DNA from: an uncultured Campylobacter sp.
Lineage (GTDB): Bacteria; Campylobacterota; Campylobacteria; Campylobacterales; Campylobacteraceae
DNA length: 7,212 nt
Reading direction: 5' to 3'
Assembly (NCBI GenBank): GCA_905373295.1
Contig: CAJPSJ010000098.1
Location: 1 to 7,212, forward strand
The notes beneath the pieces were generated by a model. It did no database searches and was not told where the DNA came from. It was given only the letters and a program-made list of their open reading frames with translations. Every line of letters starts with the position of its first letter. The first letter of the stretch is position 1. Shown here piece after piece: positions 1-6,611 of this stretch. The position numbers were made by a program, and so were the translations under genes.

Positions 1-1
1 G

Positions 2-9
2 TGTATAAT
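2..9 (+). promoter_or_regulatory. Predicted sigma70 -10 box of katA
   Basis: A perfect TATAAT at 4-9, directly preceded by TG, lies 31 bases upstream of the katA start and predicts a transcript start near base 16 with a short leader. No -35 can be judged because the window begins here. In C. jejuni katA is repressed by PerR. Bases 3-9 match the first half of the usual Per box (TTATAAT) at 6 of 7 positions, but the second half (11-17) matches at only about 3 of 7, so a PerR operator here is speculative. Confidence 0.6.
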
Positions 10-40
10 TACAAATAAATTTTATTAGAAAGGAATAAAT

Positions 41-1477
41 ATGAAAAAACTAACCACTACTTCGGGTAATCCTATCGCGGATAACCAAAACTCCCTTACC
101 GCAGGCAGCCGCGGCGGTATAATGTTGCAAGATTATCAGCTACTTGAAAAACTAGCCCATCAAAACAGAGAGCGTATCCCCGAGCGCGCCGTTCATGCAA
201 AAGGTAGCGCTGCATACGGAACCCTAGAGATTACACAGGACATCTCACGATATACTAAGGCCAAGGTATTACAAAAAGGCGAGAAAACAAAGCTGCTTTT
301 GAGATTTTCTACCGTTGCCGGTGAAGCTGGAGCGGCTGATGCTGAGCGCGACGTAAGGGGCTTTGCGATTAAATTTTACACCAAAGAGGGCAACTGGGAC
401 TTGGTCGGAAACAACACTCCCATCTTTTTTGTAAAAGACCCGTATAAATTCCCGGATTTCATCCACACGCAAAAGCGTGATCCTCGCACACACCTCCGTT
501 CAAATGAGGCAGCATGGGACTTTTGGAGCTTAAGCCCTGAGAGTATGCATCAAGTAACCATCCTGATGAGTGACCGCGGTATTCCGGCAAGTTACCGCCA
601 TATGCACGGATTTGGCAGCCACACCTACAGCCTTATAAATGACAAGAACGAAAGATTTTGGGTTAAATTTCATTTCAAAACTCGCCAAGGCATTAAAAAT
701 TTAACCAACGCTCAAGCCTCACAGATCATTGCAAAAGATCGAGAGAGCAATCAACGCGATCTTTTTGAGAGTATAGAAAAGGGTGACTTTCCAAGCTGGG
801 ATTTCAAAATTCAAATAATGACTCTACAGCAGGCAAAAGAGGTCAAATTTAACCCCTTTGATCTAACCAAAACTTGGCCTCATAAGGAGTTCCCGCTCAT
901 CGACGTGGGCGTCATGACGCTAAACGAAAATCCGAAAAATTATTTCAATGAGGTTGAGCAGGCTGCATTTAGCCCGTCAAATATAGTGCCTGGTATCAGC
1001 TTTAGTCCCGATAAGATGCTGCAAGCAAGGATATTTAGCTACCCCGATGCTCAAAGATATCGTATCGGCACGCACTACGCGCAGCTAGATGTTAATCGTC
1101 CTGTAAGCGAGGTCAATACTTACGTCGTGGGCGGCGCGATGAATAACGGAATGTATGAGCTTGACGATAAGGCTTACTATGAGCCTAACAGCTTTGGCGG
1201 CGCCAAAGAGGATCGTGCTTTGTTAGAGCCTGATATAAGCATAGAAGGTGCGATGCAAAGATACGATCACAGAGCCGAAGATCAGGATTATTATTCGCAA
1301 CCTAGAGCGCTTTTTGAGCTAATGAGCGACGAACAAAAATCGCAGCTTTTTAGTAATATCGCAGATAGCATGGAGGGTGTGAGCGAAGCTATAAAAGAGC
1401 GCGCGATAGGACATTTTGAAAAAATTTCCGCTGACTACGCAAATGGCGTAAGAGCCGCTTTGAAAGCAAAAAATTGA
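41..1477 (+). CDS. katA: Catalase, small-subunit heme catalase (KatA)
   Basis: Monofunctional heme catalase that breaks hydrogen peroxide down to water and oxygen. The 478 residues are the normal length of a small-subunit catalase, without the extra C-terminal flavodoxin-like domain of large-subunit enzymes. Visible landmarks are the distal active-site signature [12 protein letters not shown] with catalytic His52, the VGNNTP motif with Asn124, and the proximal heme-ligand signature RIFSYPDAQ with Tyr334 as axial ligand and Arg330 four residues before it. No signal peptide is seen, so it should be cytoplasmic. The ATG is supported by AGAAAGGA at 27-34, six bases upstream. The stop overlaps the start of the ankyrin gene, so the two are almost certainly one operon. 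The gene is less GC-rich than the DAHP synthase gene in this window (hand count 22/60 and 26/60 in two sampled lines against 35/60). Identity is secure. Confidence 0.98.
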   Translation: MKKLTTTSGNPIADNQNSLTAGSRGGIMLQDYQLLEKLAHQNRERIPERAVHAKGSAAYGTLEITQDISRYTKAKVLQKGEKTKLLLRFSTVAGEAGAADAERDVRGFAIKFYTKEGNWDLVGNNTPIFFVKDPYKFPDFIHTQKRDPRTHLRSNEAAWDFWSLSPESMHQVTILMSDRGIPASYRHMHGFGSHTYSLINDKNERFWVKFHFKTRQGIKNLTNAQASQIIAKDRESNQRDLFESIEKGDFPSWDFKIQIMTLQQAKEVKFNPFDLTKTWPHKEFPLIDVGVMTLNENPKNYFNEVEQAAFSPSNIVPGISFSPDKMLQARIFSYPDAQRYRIGTHYAQLDVNRPVSEVNTYVVGGAMNNGMYELDDKAYYEPNSFGGAKEDRALLEPDISIEGAMQRYDHRAEDQDYYSQPRALFELMSDEQKSQLFSNIADSMEGVSEAIKERAIGHFEKISADYANGVRAALKAKN

Positions 1478-1962
1478 CGAGCTTAACGCAGGCCGAGGAG
1501 CAAAGATATGGCGAGCTTTGCGCTATAGCGCTTGATTTTGCTAGGCGAGATAATGCTGACGAGCTGGAAAAGATGATAAAGGCGGGTCTTAGCGTAAATT
1601 TAAAATCCGCGAAAGGCGACACGCTTTTAATGCTAGCTAGCTACAATAACGCGCTAAAGACTGTAAATATGCTGCTCTCAAACGGCGCCAGAGTCGATGA
1701 GCGTAACGACCGCGAGCAAACTCCGCTCGCGGGCGCGGCCTTTAAAGGGCATTTGGAGGTAGTTAAGGCTCTCGTAGACGCCGGTGCGGACGTAGAGGCT
1801 ACGAGTGGTCTTGGTATGACACCCTATGCCTTTGCCATAATGTTTGGTAGGAGTGAAACGGCAAAATTTTTACTAAGCAAGCGTAAAAAGCAGGGATTGC
1901 TACAAAAACTGGCGGTTAAATTTTTAGGAATTTTAGCCAAAAAGAGCACGCGAGCGGTTTAA
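1474..1962 (+). CDS. Ankyrin-repeat protein, catalase partner (Cj1386-like)
   Basis: A 162-residue ankyrin-repeat protein. An N-terminal helical cap (about 10-35) is followed by repeats at about 46-78 ([13 protein letters not shown]), 79-111 ([21 protein letters not shown]) and a shortened one at 112-135 ([14 protein letters not shown]), then a basic tail (136-162). In C. jejuni the ankyrin protein next to katA, Cj1386, is needed for full catalase activity and is implicated in heme trafficking to KatA; the same role is inferred here from gene order and architecture. The start is TTG at 1474 within ATTGA, so start and katA stop overlap by four bases. No strong Shine-Dalgarno is seen, only GAAAG at 1462-1466, which suggests translation by reinitiation after katA. 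The first in-frame ATG is codon 34, inside the ankyrin fold, so TTG is preferred. No signal peptide or membrane segment is seen. Confidence 0.9.
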   Translation: MTSLTQAEEQRYGELCAIALDFARRDNADELEKMIKAGLSVNLKSAKGDTLLMLASYNNALKTVNMLLSNGARVDERNDREQTPLAGAAFKGHLEVVKALVDAGADVEATSGLGMTPYAFAIMFGRSETAKFLLSKRKKQGLLQKLAVKFLGILAKKSTRAV

Positions 1963-2036
1963 ATTTGATATGCCTTGATATTTGGCGGTTTAAAATTTAC
2001 GCACTTTAGCGCTTATACACGGTTTAAAATTTGACG
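1955..2036 (+). repeat. Three short direct repeats, CGGTTTAAAATTT type
   Basis: CGGTTTAAATTTGA at 1955-1968, CGGTTTAAAATTTAC at 1986-2000 and CGGTTTAAAATTTGACG at 2020-2036 are near-identical and spaced about 31-34 bases apart. The first covers the stop codon of the ankyrin gene. They are too short and irregular to be a CRISPR array. They may be local duplication or part of the AT-rich strings common between genes in this genome. Confidence 0.5.
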
Positions 2037-2076
2037 TATTTTAGAGCCCGCATAGGGCGAAATTTCGGAGATTTTA

Positions 2077-2211
2077 CTAAAAAGATGCAAGGATGGCTTG
2101 AAATTTTGGCATACCATTTTGAGTTCCTAGGATTTTAAGCTTCTCTTGTTCAATTTAATATGTAGATGTAGCGCCATTTTCCAATATACCAATAACACAA
2201 GCCCTCTTTGT
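2077..2211 (-). pseudogene. Possible decayed coding remnant, 3' end of an unknown gene
   Basis: Read on the minus strand, one frame is open for 18 codons (ending ILENGATSTY), hits a TAA at 2155-2157, and is open for a further 25 codons (IEQEKLKILGTQNGMPKF and on) to a TAG at 2077-2079. The residue mix is protein-like, but each stretch is short enough to occur by chance, and a second frame over the same bases is also open. I do not recognise a family. Very tentative. Confidence 0.2.
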
Positions 2212-2293
2212 TTATCTAATATGGCGTGCTCTTTTATGACTATAAACGGCGCGCGGTTTTTAGGTTATAATTTAACTCTCTACCGGTTTAGGA

Positions 2294-2310
2294 AATAGAA
2301 TTTTTCTATT
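2294..2310. repeat. AT-rich hairpin, 7-bp stem
   Basis: AATAGAA at 2294-2300 and TTCTATT at 2304-2310 form a perfect 7-bp inverted repeat around a TTT loop. It covers the TAG (2306-2308) that ends the candidate minus-strand pseudogene. With almost no GC and no adjacent T-run it is unlikely to be an efficient terminator. Confidence 0.4.
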
Positions 2311-2601
2311 GCTCGTTCGTCTGCTTCGCTAGCTTAGCGGTATTTTGCTGTGCCTGCGCTATTTTGCTGGCGCCATCTGTCTAATTTGCATTTTTCCCTC
2401 CATCTGCTTTACTACGCTTCCCATTTCGTCTGAATTTAGCAGATCTTGTCGGCTTCGCCCGTGGAACTCAATTTTTGCGATGAAGTTCGGTATGATCTAT
2501 TGCGATCCTTGTGGCAAGACTATAAATTTTCCTTTGAATCTTTGCAGAGTTTGTAAATTTTTAAGATTTTTCAGCGAGCTTGTCTTGTAGCTAGATTTGG
2601 C
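2306..2601 (-). pseudogene. Candidate frameshifted and amber-interrupted gene remnant
   Basis: On the minus strand one frame is open from 2601 to 2500 (34 codons), is interrupted by TAG at 2497-2499, and reopens for 45 codons (2496-2362, including NSDEMGSVVKQMEGKMQIRQ) before a TAG at 2359-2361. A second frame, overlapping at its end, then continues for 22 codons from 2374 (SKIAQAQQNTAKLAKQTNEQ) to a TAG at 2306-2308. Removing one GC dinucleotide from the GCGC around 2371-2374 would fuse the two as IRQMASKIAQ. The joined end is charged, helical and coiled-coil-like. A third frame (2560-2471, containing IDHTELHRKN) is also open, so further frameshifts are possible. There is no start codon with a ribosome binding site and no family I recognise. 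Chance open frames in AT-rich DNA are the main alternative. Confidence 0.35.
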
Positions 2602-2705
2602 TTAGTACTGCGGCTAAATTTTACAATTTTAGGTTCATCGATTAAGCCTTTTACGCCGAGCCGATTATTATATGTAGCCTAATTTTGATATCTTAAGGAT
2701 CACGA

Positions 2706-3116
2706 CTATAAGCTCTTAAATTCCATCTCCAGCTGCTTGCGCCAGTCTTGCAGCGAGCGCTCTGCGCTAGCGGCGTATTTTTCGATAAGCGCGTCCGTTT
2801 TACTTAGAAACTCAAATAGCTTGCCCTCCCACACGGCGGGGTTTAGGTTGCTTTGATGCATCGTTTTGATATAAACTAGCTCCTTGCTAAGAGCCTCAAG
2901 CTCGTCAAGATAGCTCTCGCGAGCGCTTTCGTCGTGCAGCTCTAGCCGCTTTAGAGCTCGCAGTTTGCCCTCCAAAATATCGCAAAATTTCATATATCTT
3001 TGCGAGCTAAACTCGGGATCTGCGGCGTCTGCGCGCGCGGAAGCCTTTTGGACCTGAAAATACACGAGCGCGCCCACTGCAAGGGCGACTGCGAACATCA
3101 AAGCGAAATTAGCCAT
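2706..3116 (-). CDS. Small membrane-anchored helical protein, unknown function
   Basis: A 136-residue protein I cannot assign to a family. Residues 3-20 (NFALMFAVALAVGALVYF) form one hydrophobic segment with a short N-terminus, best read as a membrane anchor or uncleaved signal. The rest is charged and strongly helical (about 38-135, rich in Glu, Lys, Leu and Ala), with the look of a short coiled-coil domain facing the periplasm or cytoplasm; topology cannot be fixed by eye. One Cys (45) is present. The ATG at 3116-3114 has a good AGGAGA a few bases upstream, inside the last codons of rarD, and the two genes overlap by 8 bases, so they are co-transcribed and probably translationally coupled. 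This could mean a functional link to the RarD transporter, but operon position is the only evidence. Confidence 0.85.
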   Translation of the reverse strand: MANFALMFAVALAVGALVYFQVQKASARADAADPEFSSQRYMKFCDILEGKLRALKRLELHDESARESYLDELEALSKELVYIKTMHQSNLNPAVWEGKLFEFLSKTDALIEKYAASAERSLQDWRKQLEMEFKSL

Positions 3117-3981
3117 TTTTTCTCCTTAAGCCGTCCAAGCCCACGACCGCGAGCCCGAACCAAATTAGCGAAAAGCTCAAAATTTTATAAGTCTCAAGCT
3201 CCTCACCGTAAACAAATACCGCGATCAGCATACTCATGCTAGGGCTGATGTACTGCATAAAGCCGATCGTAGATAGCGGCAGATACTGCGTGCTTACGGC
3301 GAAGGTAAGCAGCGGCAAAATCGTAATCAGTCCGCTTGCAAACAGCAGCGCGCCGCTTACGTTAAAGCCGAAGGCGCCGCTTCCTTTCAGTGCGCAGTAG
3401 ATCAGAAACGCAAGCGCGGGCAGCAGCATCAGCGCCGTCTCGCAAAATAGCCCCTCGAAGCTAGGCACTTTTACTTTTTTGCGTATGAGGCCGTAAAATG
3501 CAAAGCTAAGCGGTAGCACGAGCGAGATTATCGGCAGTCTATCCAGCGCGTAAATTTGCACGCCGATCGCGGCAAAGGCTAGCAGCAGGGAAAATTTAGC
3601 CGCCGCGCTTAACCGCTCGCGCAGAAACAAAGCGCCCAAAAGCACCGAAAATAGAGGATTTATAAAATATCCGAGGCTGGTGGCTAAAATTTGATCGGAA
3701 TTTACCGCGTAGATATAAATACCCCAGTTCGTGCTGATAAGTAGTCCCGTACAAAGCAACGTAAGGGCGATTTTAGGAGCGCTAAGAAGTCGCGCGACGT
3801 TTTTTAAGCGGTGCGTAAAGCAGAGAAAAACGAGCAGCAGCAGGAAGGACCAAACGACGCGATGCGCTAAAATTTGCACCGCGTCCACGTCCTTTATGAG
3901 CTTGAAAAATATCGGAAAAACGCCCCACATAACAAAGGTGGCAAATGCAAGCGTTAGCCCTTTAGTGCGGTTTTCTTCCAT
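3109..3981 (-). CDS. rarD: EamA-family transporter RarD
   Basis: A 290-residue integral inner-membrane protein of the drug/metabolite transporter superfamily, RarD subfamily (E. coli RarD is of similar length). About ten hydrophobic segments are visible, in two EamA halves. RarD-type landmarks are the N-terminal GLTLAFATFVMWGVFPIFFK, AHRVVWS at 39-45, NWGIYIYAVNSDQILATSLG at 85-104 followed by YFINPL, and GFMQYISPSMSMLIAVFVYG at 240-259 followed by E. The substrate is not established for the family despite the old 'chloramphenicol-sensitive' label. The ATG at 3981-3979 is preceded by GGAAGGAA. It is the first gene of a minus-strand unit with the small membrane protein gene, whose start lies inside its 3' end. 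Identity at subfamily level is good; the transported compound is unknown. Confidence 0.93.
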   Translation of the reverse strand: MEENRTKGLTLAFATFVMWGVFPIFFKLIKDVDAVQILAHRVVWSFLLLLVFLCFTHRLKNVARLLSAPKIALTLLCTGLLISTNWGIYIYAVNSDQILATSLGYFINPLFSVLLGALFLRERLSAAAKFSLLLAFAAIGVQIYALDRLPIISLVLPLSFAFYGLIRKKVKVPSFEGLFCETALMLLPALAFLIYCALKGSGAFGFNVSGALLFASGLITILPLLTFAVSTQYLPLSTIGFMQYISPSMSMLIAVFVYGEELETYKILSFSLIWFGLAVVGLDGLRRKNG

Positions 3982-4011
3982 AAAATTCCTTCCAAATTGC
4001 CTAAAGGCGCT

Positions 4012-4017
4012 ATTTTA
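4012..4017 (-). promoter_or_regulatory. Predicted -10 box of rarD
   Basis: Read on the minus strand, bases 4017-4012 give TAAAAT about 30 bases upstream of the rarD start codon, in the right place for a short leader. It matches TATAAT at 5 of 6 positions, but such strings are common in this AT-rich genome. It lies in the 104-base divergent region shared with the DAHP synthase promoter. Confidence 0.4.
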
Positions 4018-4049
4018 AGATTTTTTGGGTTAATAAAAGCTTATTTGGG

Positions 4050-4055
4050 TATAAT
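4050..4055 (+). promoter_or_regulatory. Predicted sigma70 -10 box of the DAHP synthase gene
   Basis: Perfect TATAAT, preceded by TTTGGG and by T- and A-rich tracts from about 4017, as expected for Campylobacter promoters that have a periodic AT upstream region in place of a clear -35. It puts the transcript start near 4062 and leaves a leader of about 24 bases carrying AAGGAGG at 4075-4081. No attenuator-type leader peptide fits in that space, so if aromatic amino acids regulate this gene it is probably not by leader attenuation. Confidence 0.7.
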
Positions 4056-4085
4056 CGCGGGATTTACGAAATTTAAGGAGGGGCT

Positions 4086-5429
4086 ATGAGTTGGAGTAGG
4101 ACATCGTGGAAAGATTATAAAATTTTACAGCAGCCGATTTATCAGGATGAAAGTGCGGTGCAGGCCGCTAAAGATCGCCTTTACAAGCTGCCGCCGTTAA
4201 TTTTTGCGGGCGAGGTTCGCAACCTAAAAGCCGAGCTTGCGCGCGCCAGCGAGGGCAAGTCGTTTTTGCTTCAAGGCGGCGATTGCGCTGAGAGCTTTAA
4301 TGATTTTAGCGCGAATAATATCCGCGATATGTTTAAGGTAATGCTTCAAATGGCAATAATTCTTACCTTTGCAGCGGGACGCCCCGTCGTTAAGGTAGGT
4401 CGTATCGCAGGGCAGTTCGCAAAGCCGCGCAGCAGCGACTTCGAGGAGGCGGGCGGCGTGAGCCTGCCTAGCTACCGCGGCGACATAATCAACGGATTTG
4501 AGTTTAACGAAGCGGCGCGCAAGCCGGATCCTGCCCGCATGATCGAGGCGTATCATCAAAGCGCCTCGACACTAAATCTGCTGCGCGCCTTTTCTCGCGG
4601 CGGTCTTGCGAACCTGCACGAGGTGCATAAGTGGAATTTGGGCTTTTTGAAAAAGGGCGAGCTGGAGGCTAAATTTAACGAGCTGAGCGATGAAATTTCG
4701 CGCACGCTTAAGTTTATGGAGGCGTGCGGACTGAGCGCCGCGAATTCTCCGAGCCTTGCCGAGACGGTGCTTTACACCTCGCACGAGGCGCTGCTGCTGC
4801 ACTATGAGGAGTGTCTGACGCGCATCGACAGCACCAGCGGCGATTGGTACGATTGCTCGGCGCACATGCTTTGGATCGGCGAGCGCACGCGCGGCGCGGA
4901 CGATGCGCACGTACATTTTTTAAGCGGTATCAAAAACCCTCTCGGCGTCAAGATCGGCCCGAGCGGCACCGCGGATGAAATTTTGCGCCTTTGCGACAAG
5001 CTCAATCCGCAAAACGAAGCAGGCAGGCTAAACGTCATCATCCGCATGGGCGCGGATAAGATCGGCGCACGGCTGCCGCAAATTTTGCGCGAGCTAAAGC
5101 GCGAGGGCAGGGCGATCCTATACAGCATCGATCCGATGCACGGCAACACCGTCAAGGCCGCGAACGGCTACAAAACGCGCGAGTTTTCTAAAATTTTAAG
5201 TGAGGTTCAGAGCTTTTTTGAGATTCACGCTGCGGAGGGCACGCACGCGGGCGGTATTCACCTTGAGATGACCGGTCAAAACGTCACCGAGTGCACGGGT
5301 GGCTCGTTTAACGTGACGCAAGAGACGCTAAAACAGCGCTACGAAACGCAGTGCGATCCGCGCCTAAACGCAGATCAGGCGCTGGAGCTTGCGTTTTTGC
5401 TCGCCGATAATCTAAAAAAGGCGGACTAA
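4086..5429 (+). CDS. aroG: Class II 3-deoxy-7-phosphoheptulonate (DAHP) synthase
   Basis: Condenses phosphoenolpyruvate and erythrose 4-phosphate to DAHP, the committed first step of the shikimate pathway to aromatic amino acids and folate; cytoplasmic. At 447 residues it has the class II (plant/Mycobacterium type) length and not the roughly 350 of class I enzymes. The four metal ligands known from the M. tuberculosis enzyme are all recognisable: Cys67 in [11 protein letters not shown], His352 in DPMHGNT, Glu394 in [12 protein letters not shown] and Asp424 in CDPRLN. The phosphate/substrate-binding runs [14 protein letters not shown] (104-117) and [10 protein letters not shown] (289-298) are also intact. 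The ATG is set by a strong AAGGAGG at 4075-4081, four bases upstream, and by the start MSWSRTSWK, typical of the class. The gene has its own promoter and terminator, so it is probably monocistronic. Base composition is markedly GC-richer than katA. Confidence 0.97.
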   Translation: MSWSRTSWKDYKILQQPIYQDESAVQAAKDRLYKLPPLIFAGEVRNLKAELARASEGKSFLLQGGDCAESFNDFSANNIRDMFKVMLQMAIILTFAAGRPVVKVGRIAGQFAKPRSSDFEEAGGVSLPSYRGDIINGFEFNEAARKPDPARMIEAYHQSASTLNLLRAFSRGGLANLHEVHKWNLGFLKKGELEAKFNELSDEISRTLKFMEACGLSAANSPSLAETVLYTSHEALLLHYEECLTRIDSTSGDWYDCSAHMLWIGERTRGADDAHVHFLSGIKNPLGVKIGPSGTADEILRLCDKLNPQNEAGRLNVIIRMGADKIGARLPQILRELKREGRAILYSIDPMHGNTVKAANGYKTREFSKILSEVQSFFEIHAAEGTHAGGIHLEMTGQNVTECTGGSFNVTQETLKQRYETQCDPRLNADQALELAFLLADNLKKAD

Positions 5430-5439
5430 TCCGCCTTTT
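5416..5439 (+). terminator. Intrinsic terminator overlapping the DAHP synthase stop
   Basis: AAAAGGCGGA (5416-5425) and TCCGCCTTTT (5430-5439) form a perfect 10-bp stem with a four-base CTAA loop; the T-run is part of the 3' arm. The loop contains the whole stop codon TAA (5427-5429), so the last codons of the gene form the 5' arm. The A-run on the other side means it could also work for transcripts coming from the right on the minus strand. Confidence 0.9.
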
Positions 5440-5467
5440 ATCGCGCGGGAATTCTATCGCGGCTTGG

Positions 5468-5543
5468 AATTTAATCGTAGTTTTGGGCATTTTGACGCAA
5501 GTCGGCGCTACGACCGCGCTTTGCGCTTTAAATTTAATCGTAG
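5468..5543 (+). repeat. Direct repeat AATTTAATCGTAG, two copies
   Basis: The 13-base string AATTTAATCGTAG occurs at 5468-5480 and again at 5531-5543, 63 bases apart, just downstream of the DAHP synthase terminator. Both copies are followed by a G-rich stretch. No transposon ends or target duplications are seen. The function is unknown and a small tandem duplication with later divergence is possible. Confidence 0.5.
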
Positions 5544-5811
5544 CCTGGCGCGAGCGATTTTAAATTTACGCGGCTCTAAATGCGGCGGCTTCGGGCGCAG
5601 TTTCGGAGCGACCGAAATATAGAGAATTGAAAATTTACCTCGCGCGAAAACATAAGCCGCGTAAGCCCGCTGCCAAAATACGAGCAATTTAAAATTTTTG
5701 CGGCATCGCGCCGCGATAAAATTTCTTTTTGCAGAGGTTTTGCAAACTTCTTGGCGGCTAAATTTAGCCCCGTGAGCTCGCGGCTTAAAATTTTAAATCC
5801 GCCCTGCATGG

Positions 5812-5848
5812 AATTTTAAAATTTCGCCGCCGTGAAATTTTAAAATTT
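5812..5848. repeat. Pair of AAATTTTAAAATTT palindromes
   Basis: AATTTTAAAATTT at 5812-5824 and the perfect 14-base palindrome AAATTTTAAAATTT at 5835-5848 flank a short GC piece (CGCCGCCGTG). They are the two clearest copies of the AT motif scattered through this gene-free stretch. They could be protein-binding or bendable sites, but the motif is so common here that no specific role can be claimed. Confidence 0.5.
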
Positions 5849-6330
5849 AACGCCAAATCTATGGCTCGCAGAATTTCATCTTTAAAATTTAGTCGTACAA
5901 ATTTTGATCGCTCGCCGCTGTGTGTGCCGCCTATCTGTGCACGCTCAAGCTAGCAGCAGACTAAGCGGTAAATGTAGCTACGCAAGCTCGCCTCCGTTTT
6001 TCGCACATAGCAAAAGAGAACGCCGCGCTATCTGCGGTATTCGGCATAAGTACGGCGCATAAGTTCTTGCTTGAGATGGGTGCGACGAACAGATGCCGCC
6101 GCGCGTGTTTCATTGGCTTATGAACTTCCGCTTAATCCTTGATGATAGATGCATCAGACGAAAACGGCTTTGCGCCTGCTTTAAATTTTGAAGCGCGATT
6201 TCGCCATGAAATTTTAATAGAAAATCTATATTTTTGCCGCTAAATTCCGGGTCGAAATTTTACCTTTTGAGTTTATGCCGCCTCGCCGCTATAAAATTCC
6301 AAGTCTTAAATTTAAAGCAAAATTCTGCGG

Positions 6331-6358
6331 CGCAACGAAATTTCAAAATTTTGTTGCG
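6331..6358. repeat. Stable 12-bp hairpin
   Basis: Bases 6331-6342 pair with 6347-6358 (arms CGCAACGAAATT and AATTTTGTTGCG, one G-T wobble) around a TCAA loop. No T-run follows on either strand, so it is not a standard terminator. It is followed two bases later by another inverted repeat (6361-6381). It may be part of a structured RNA or a remnant; no gene is attached to it. Confidence 0.55.
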
Positions 6359-6360
6359 GT

Positions 6361-6381
6361 AAATTTTATACTATAAAATTT
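6361..6381. repeat. Perfect 10-bp AT inverted repeat
   Basis: AAATTTTATA (6361-6370) and TATAAAATTT (6372-6381) are perfect reverse complements around a single C. With such a short spacer it fits a dimeric protein-binding site better than an RNA hairpin. No gene start lies nearby on either strand, so an operator role has no obvious target. Confidence 0.5.
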
Positions 6382-6521
6382 CATCCGTGAAGTAGAATTT
6401 TAAGTCGGCAAATATAAAATTTAGAAGGCAAAGTTTGCTGCCGCATCGTGTACTGCGCCGCGAAATACTACTCTACATAATCTGCGCCCAACCTCACAAG
6501 ACACGTCGTGCAAAAAATTTA

Positions 6522-6549
6522 CGCAAGGTTTTTGCTTGCGCGATCGCGC
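6522..6549. repeat. Hairpin followed by 12-base GC palindrome
   Basis: CGCAAG (6522-6527) and CTTGCG (6535-6540) form a 6-bp stem with a T-rich 7-base loop. Overlapping it, 6538-6549 is the perfect palindrome GCGCGATCGCGC with GATC at its centre. There is no T-run after the stem. Function unknown. Confidence 0.45.
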
Positions 6550-6577
6550 GATAAAATTCCTAGGACGCGCAACCCGG

Positions 6578-6605
6578 GCGAGATTTTAAAATTTAAAAAT
6601 CCCGC
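6578..6605. repeat. Imperfect 10-bp inverted repeat
   Basis: Bases 6578-6587 (GCGAGATTTT) pair with 6596-6605 (AAAATCCCGC) with one A-C mismatch. It lies 25 bases past the acpS stop in the minus-strand direction. It has no T-run on the minus-strand 3' side, so a terminator role is doubtful. Confidence 0.35.
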
Positions 6606-6611
6606 ACTCAA

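Larger units (their letters stand above)
1963..2705. other. Gene-free stretch between convergent genes
   Basis: 743 bases between the ankyrin gene (+) and the small membrane protein gene (-). No intact gene with a ribosome binding site is seen on either strand, and no convincing terminator for either flanking operon. The content is the three CGGTTTAAAATTT repeats, an AT-rich hairpin at 2294-2310 and minus-strand stretches that read like broken coding DNA (2077-2211 and 2306-2601, listed separately). An imperfect AT-rich inverted repeat at 2614-2632 is too weak to call. Confidence 0.6.

Noticed and set aside
1955..2036. Repeats as a CRISPR array
   Set aside because: Only three copies of about 14 bases with AT-rich spacers of under 22 bases, no leader and no cas genes.
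2046..2058. GCCC-GCATA-GGGC hairpin as terminator of the katA operon
   Set aside because: Only a 4-bp stem and no T-run after it.
2345..2590. + strand open frame of 81 codons ending with two CxxC pairs (CDPC and CRVC, 11 residues apart), like a zinc ribbon
   Set aside because: No ribosome binding site, a Cys/Phe-rich product with no recognisable fold before the CxxC pairs, and the opposite strand reads more like protein. The spacing is suggestive but probably chance.
3000..4018. + strand open frames opposite rarD and the small membrane protein gene
   Set aside because: Antisense shadows of two well-supported minus-strand genes, with Arg/Ser-rich products and no ribosome binding sites.
4224..5155. 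Three long minus-strand open frames inside the DAHP synthase gene
   Set aside because: Shadows of a GC-rich coding gene; Ala/Arg/Leu-rich products with no start signals, and the + strand product has all its catalytic residues.
5576..5809. Minus-strand open frame of 77 codons in the gene-free stretch
   Set aside because: No Shine-Dalgarno before the ATG, Arg- and Phe-rich end, and AT-palindrome strings inside it; no family recognised.
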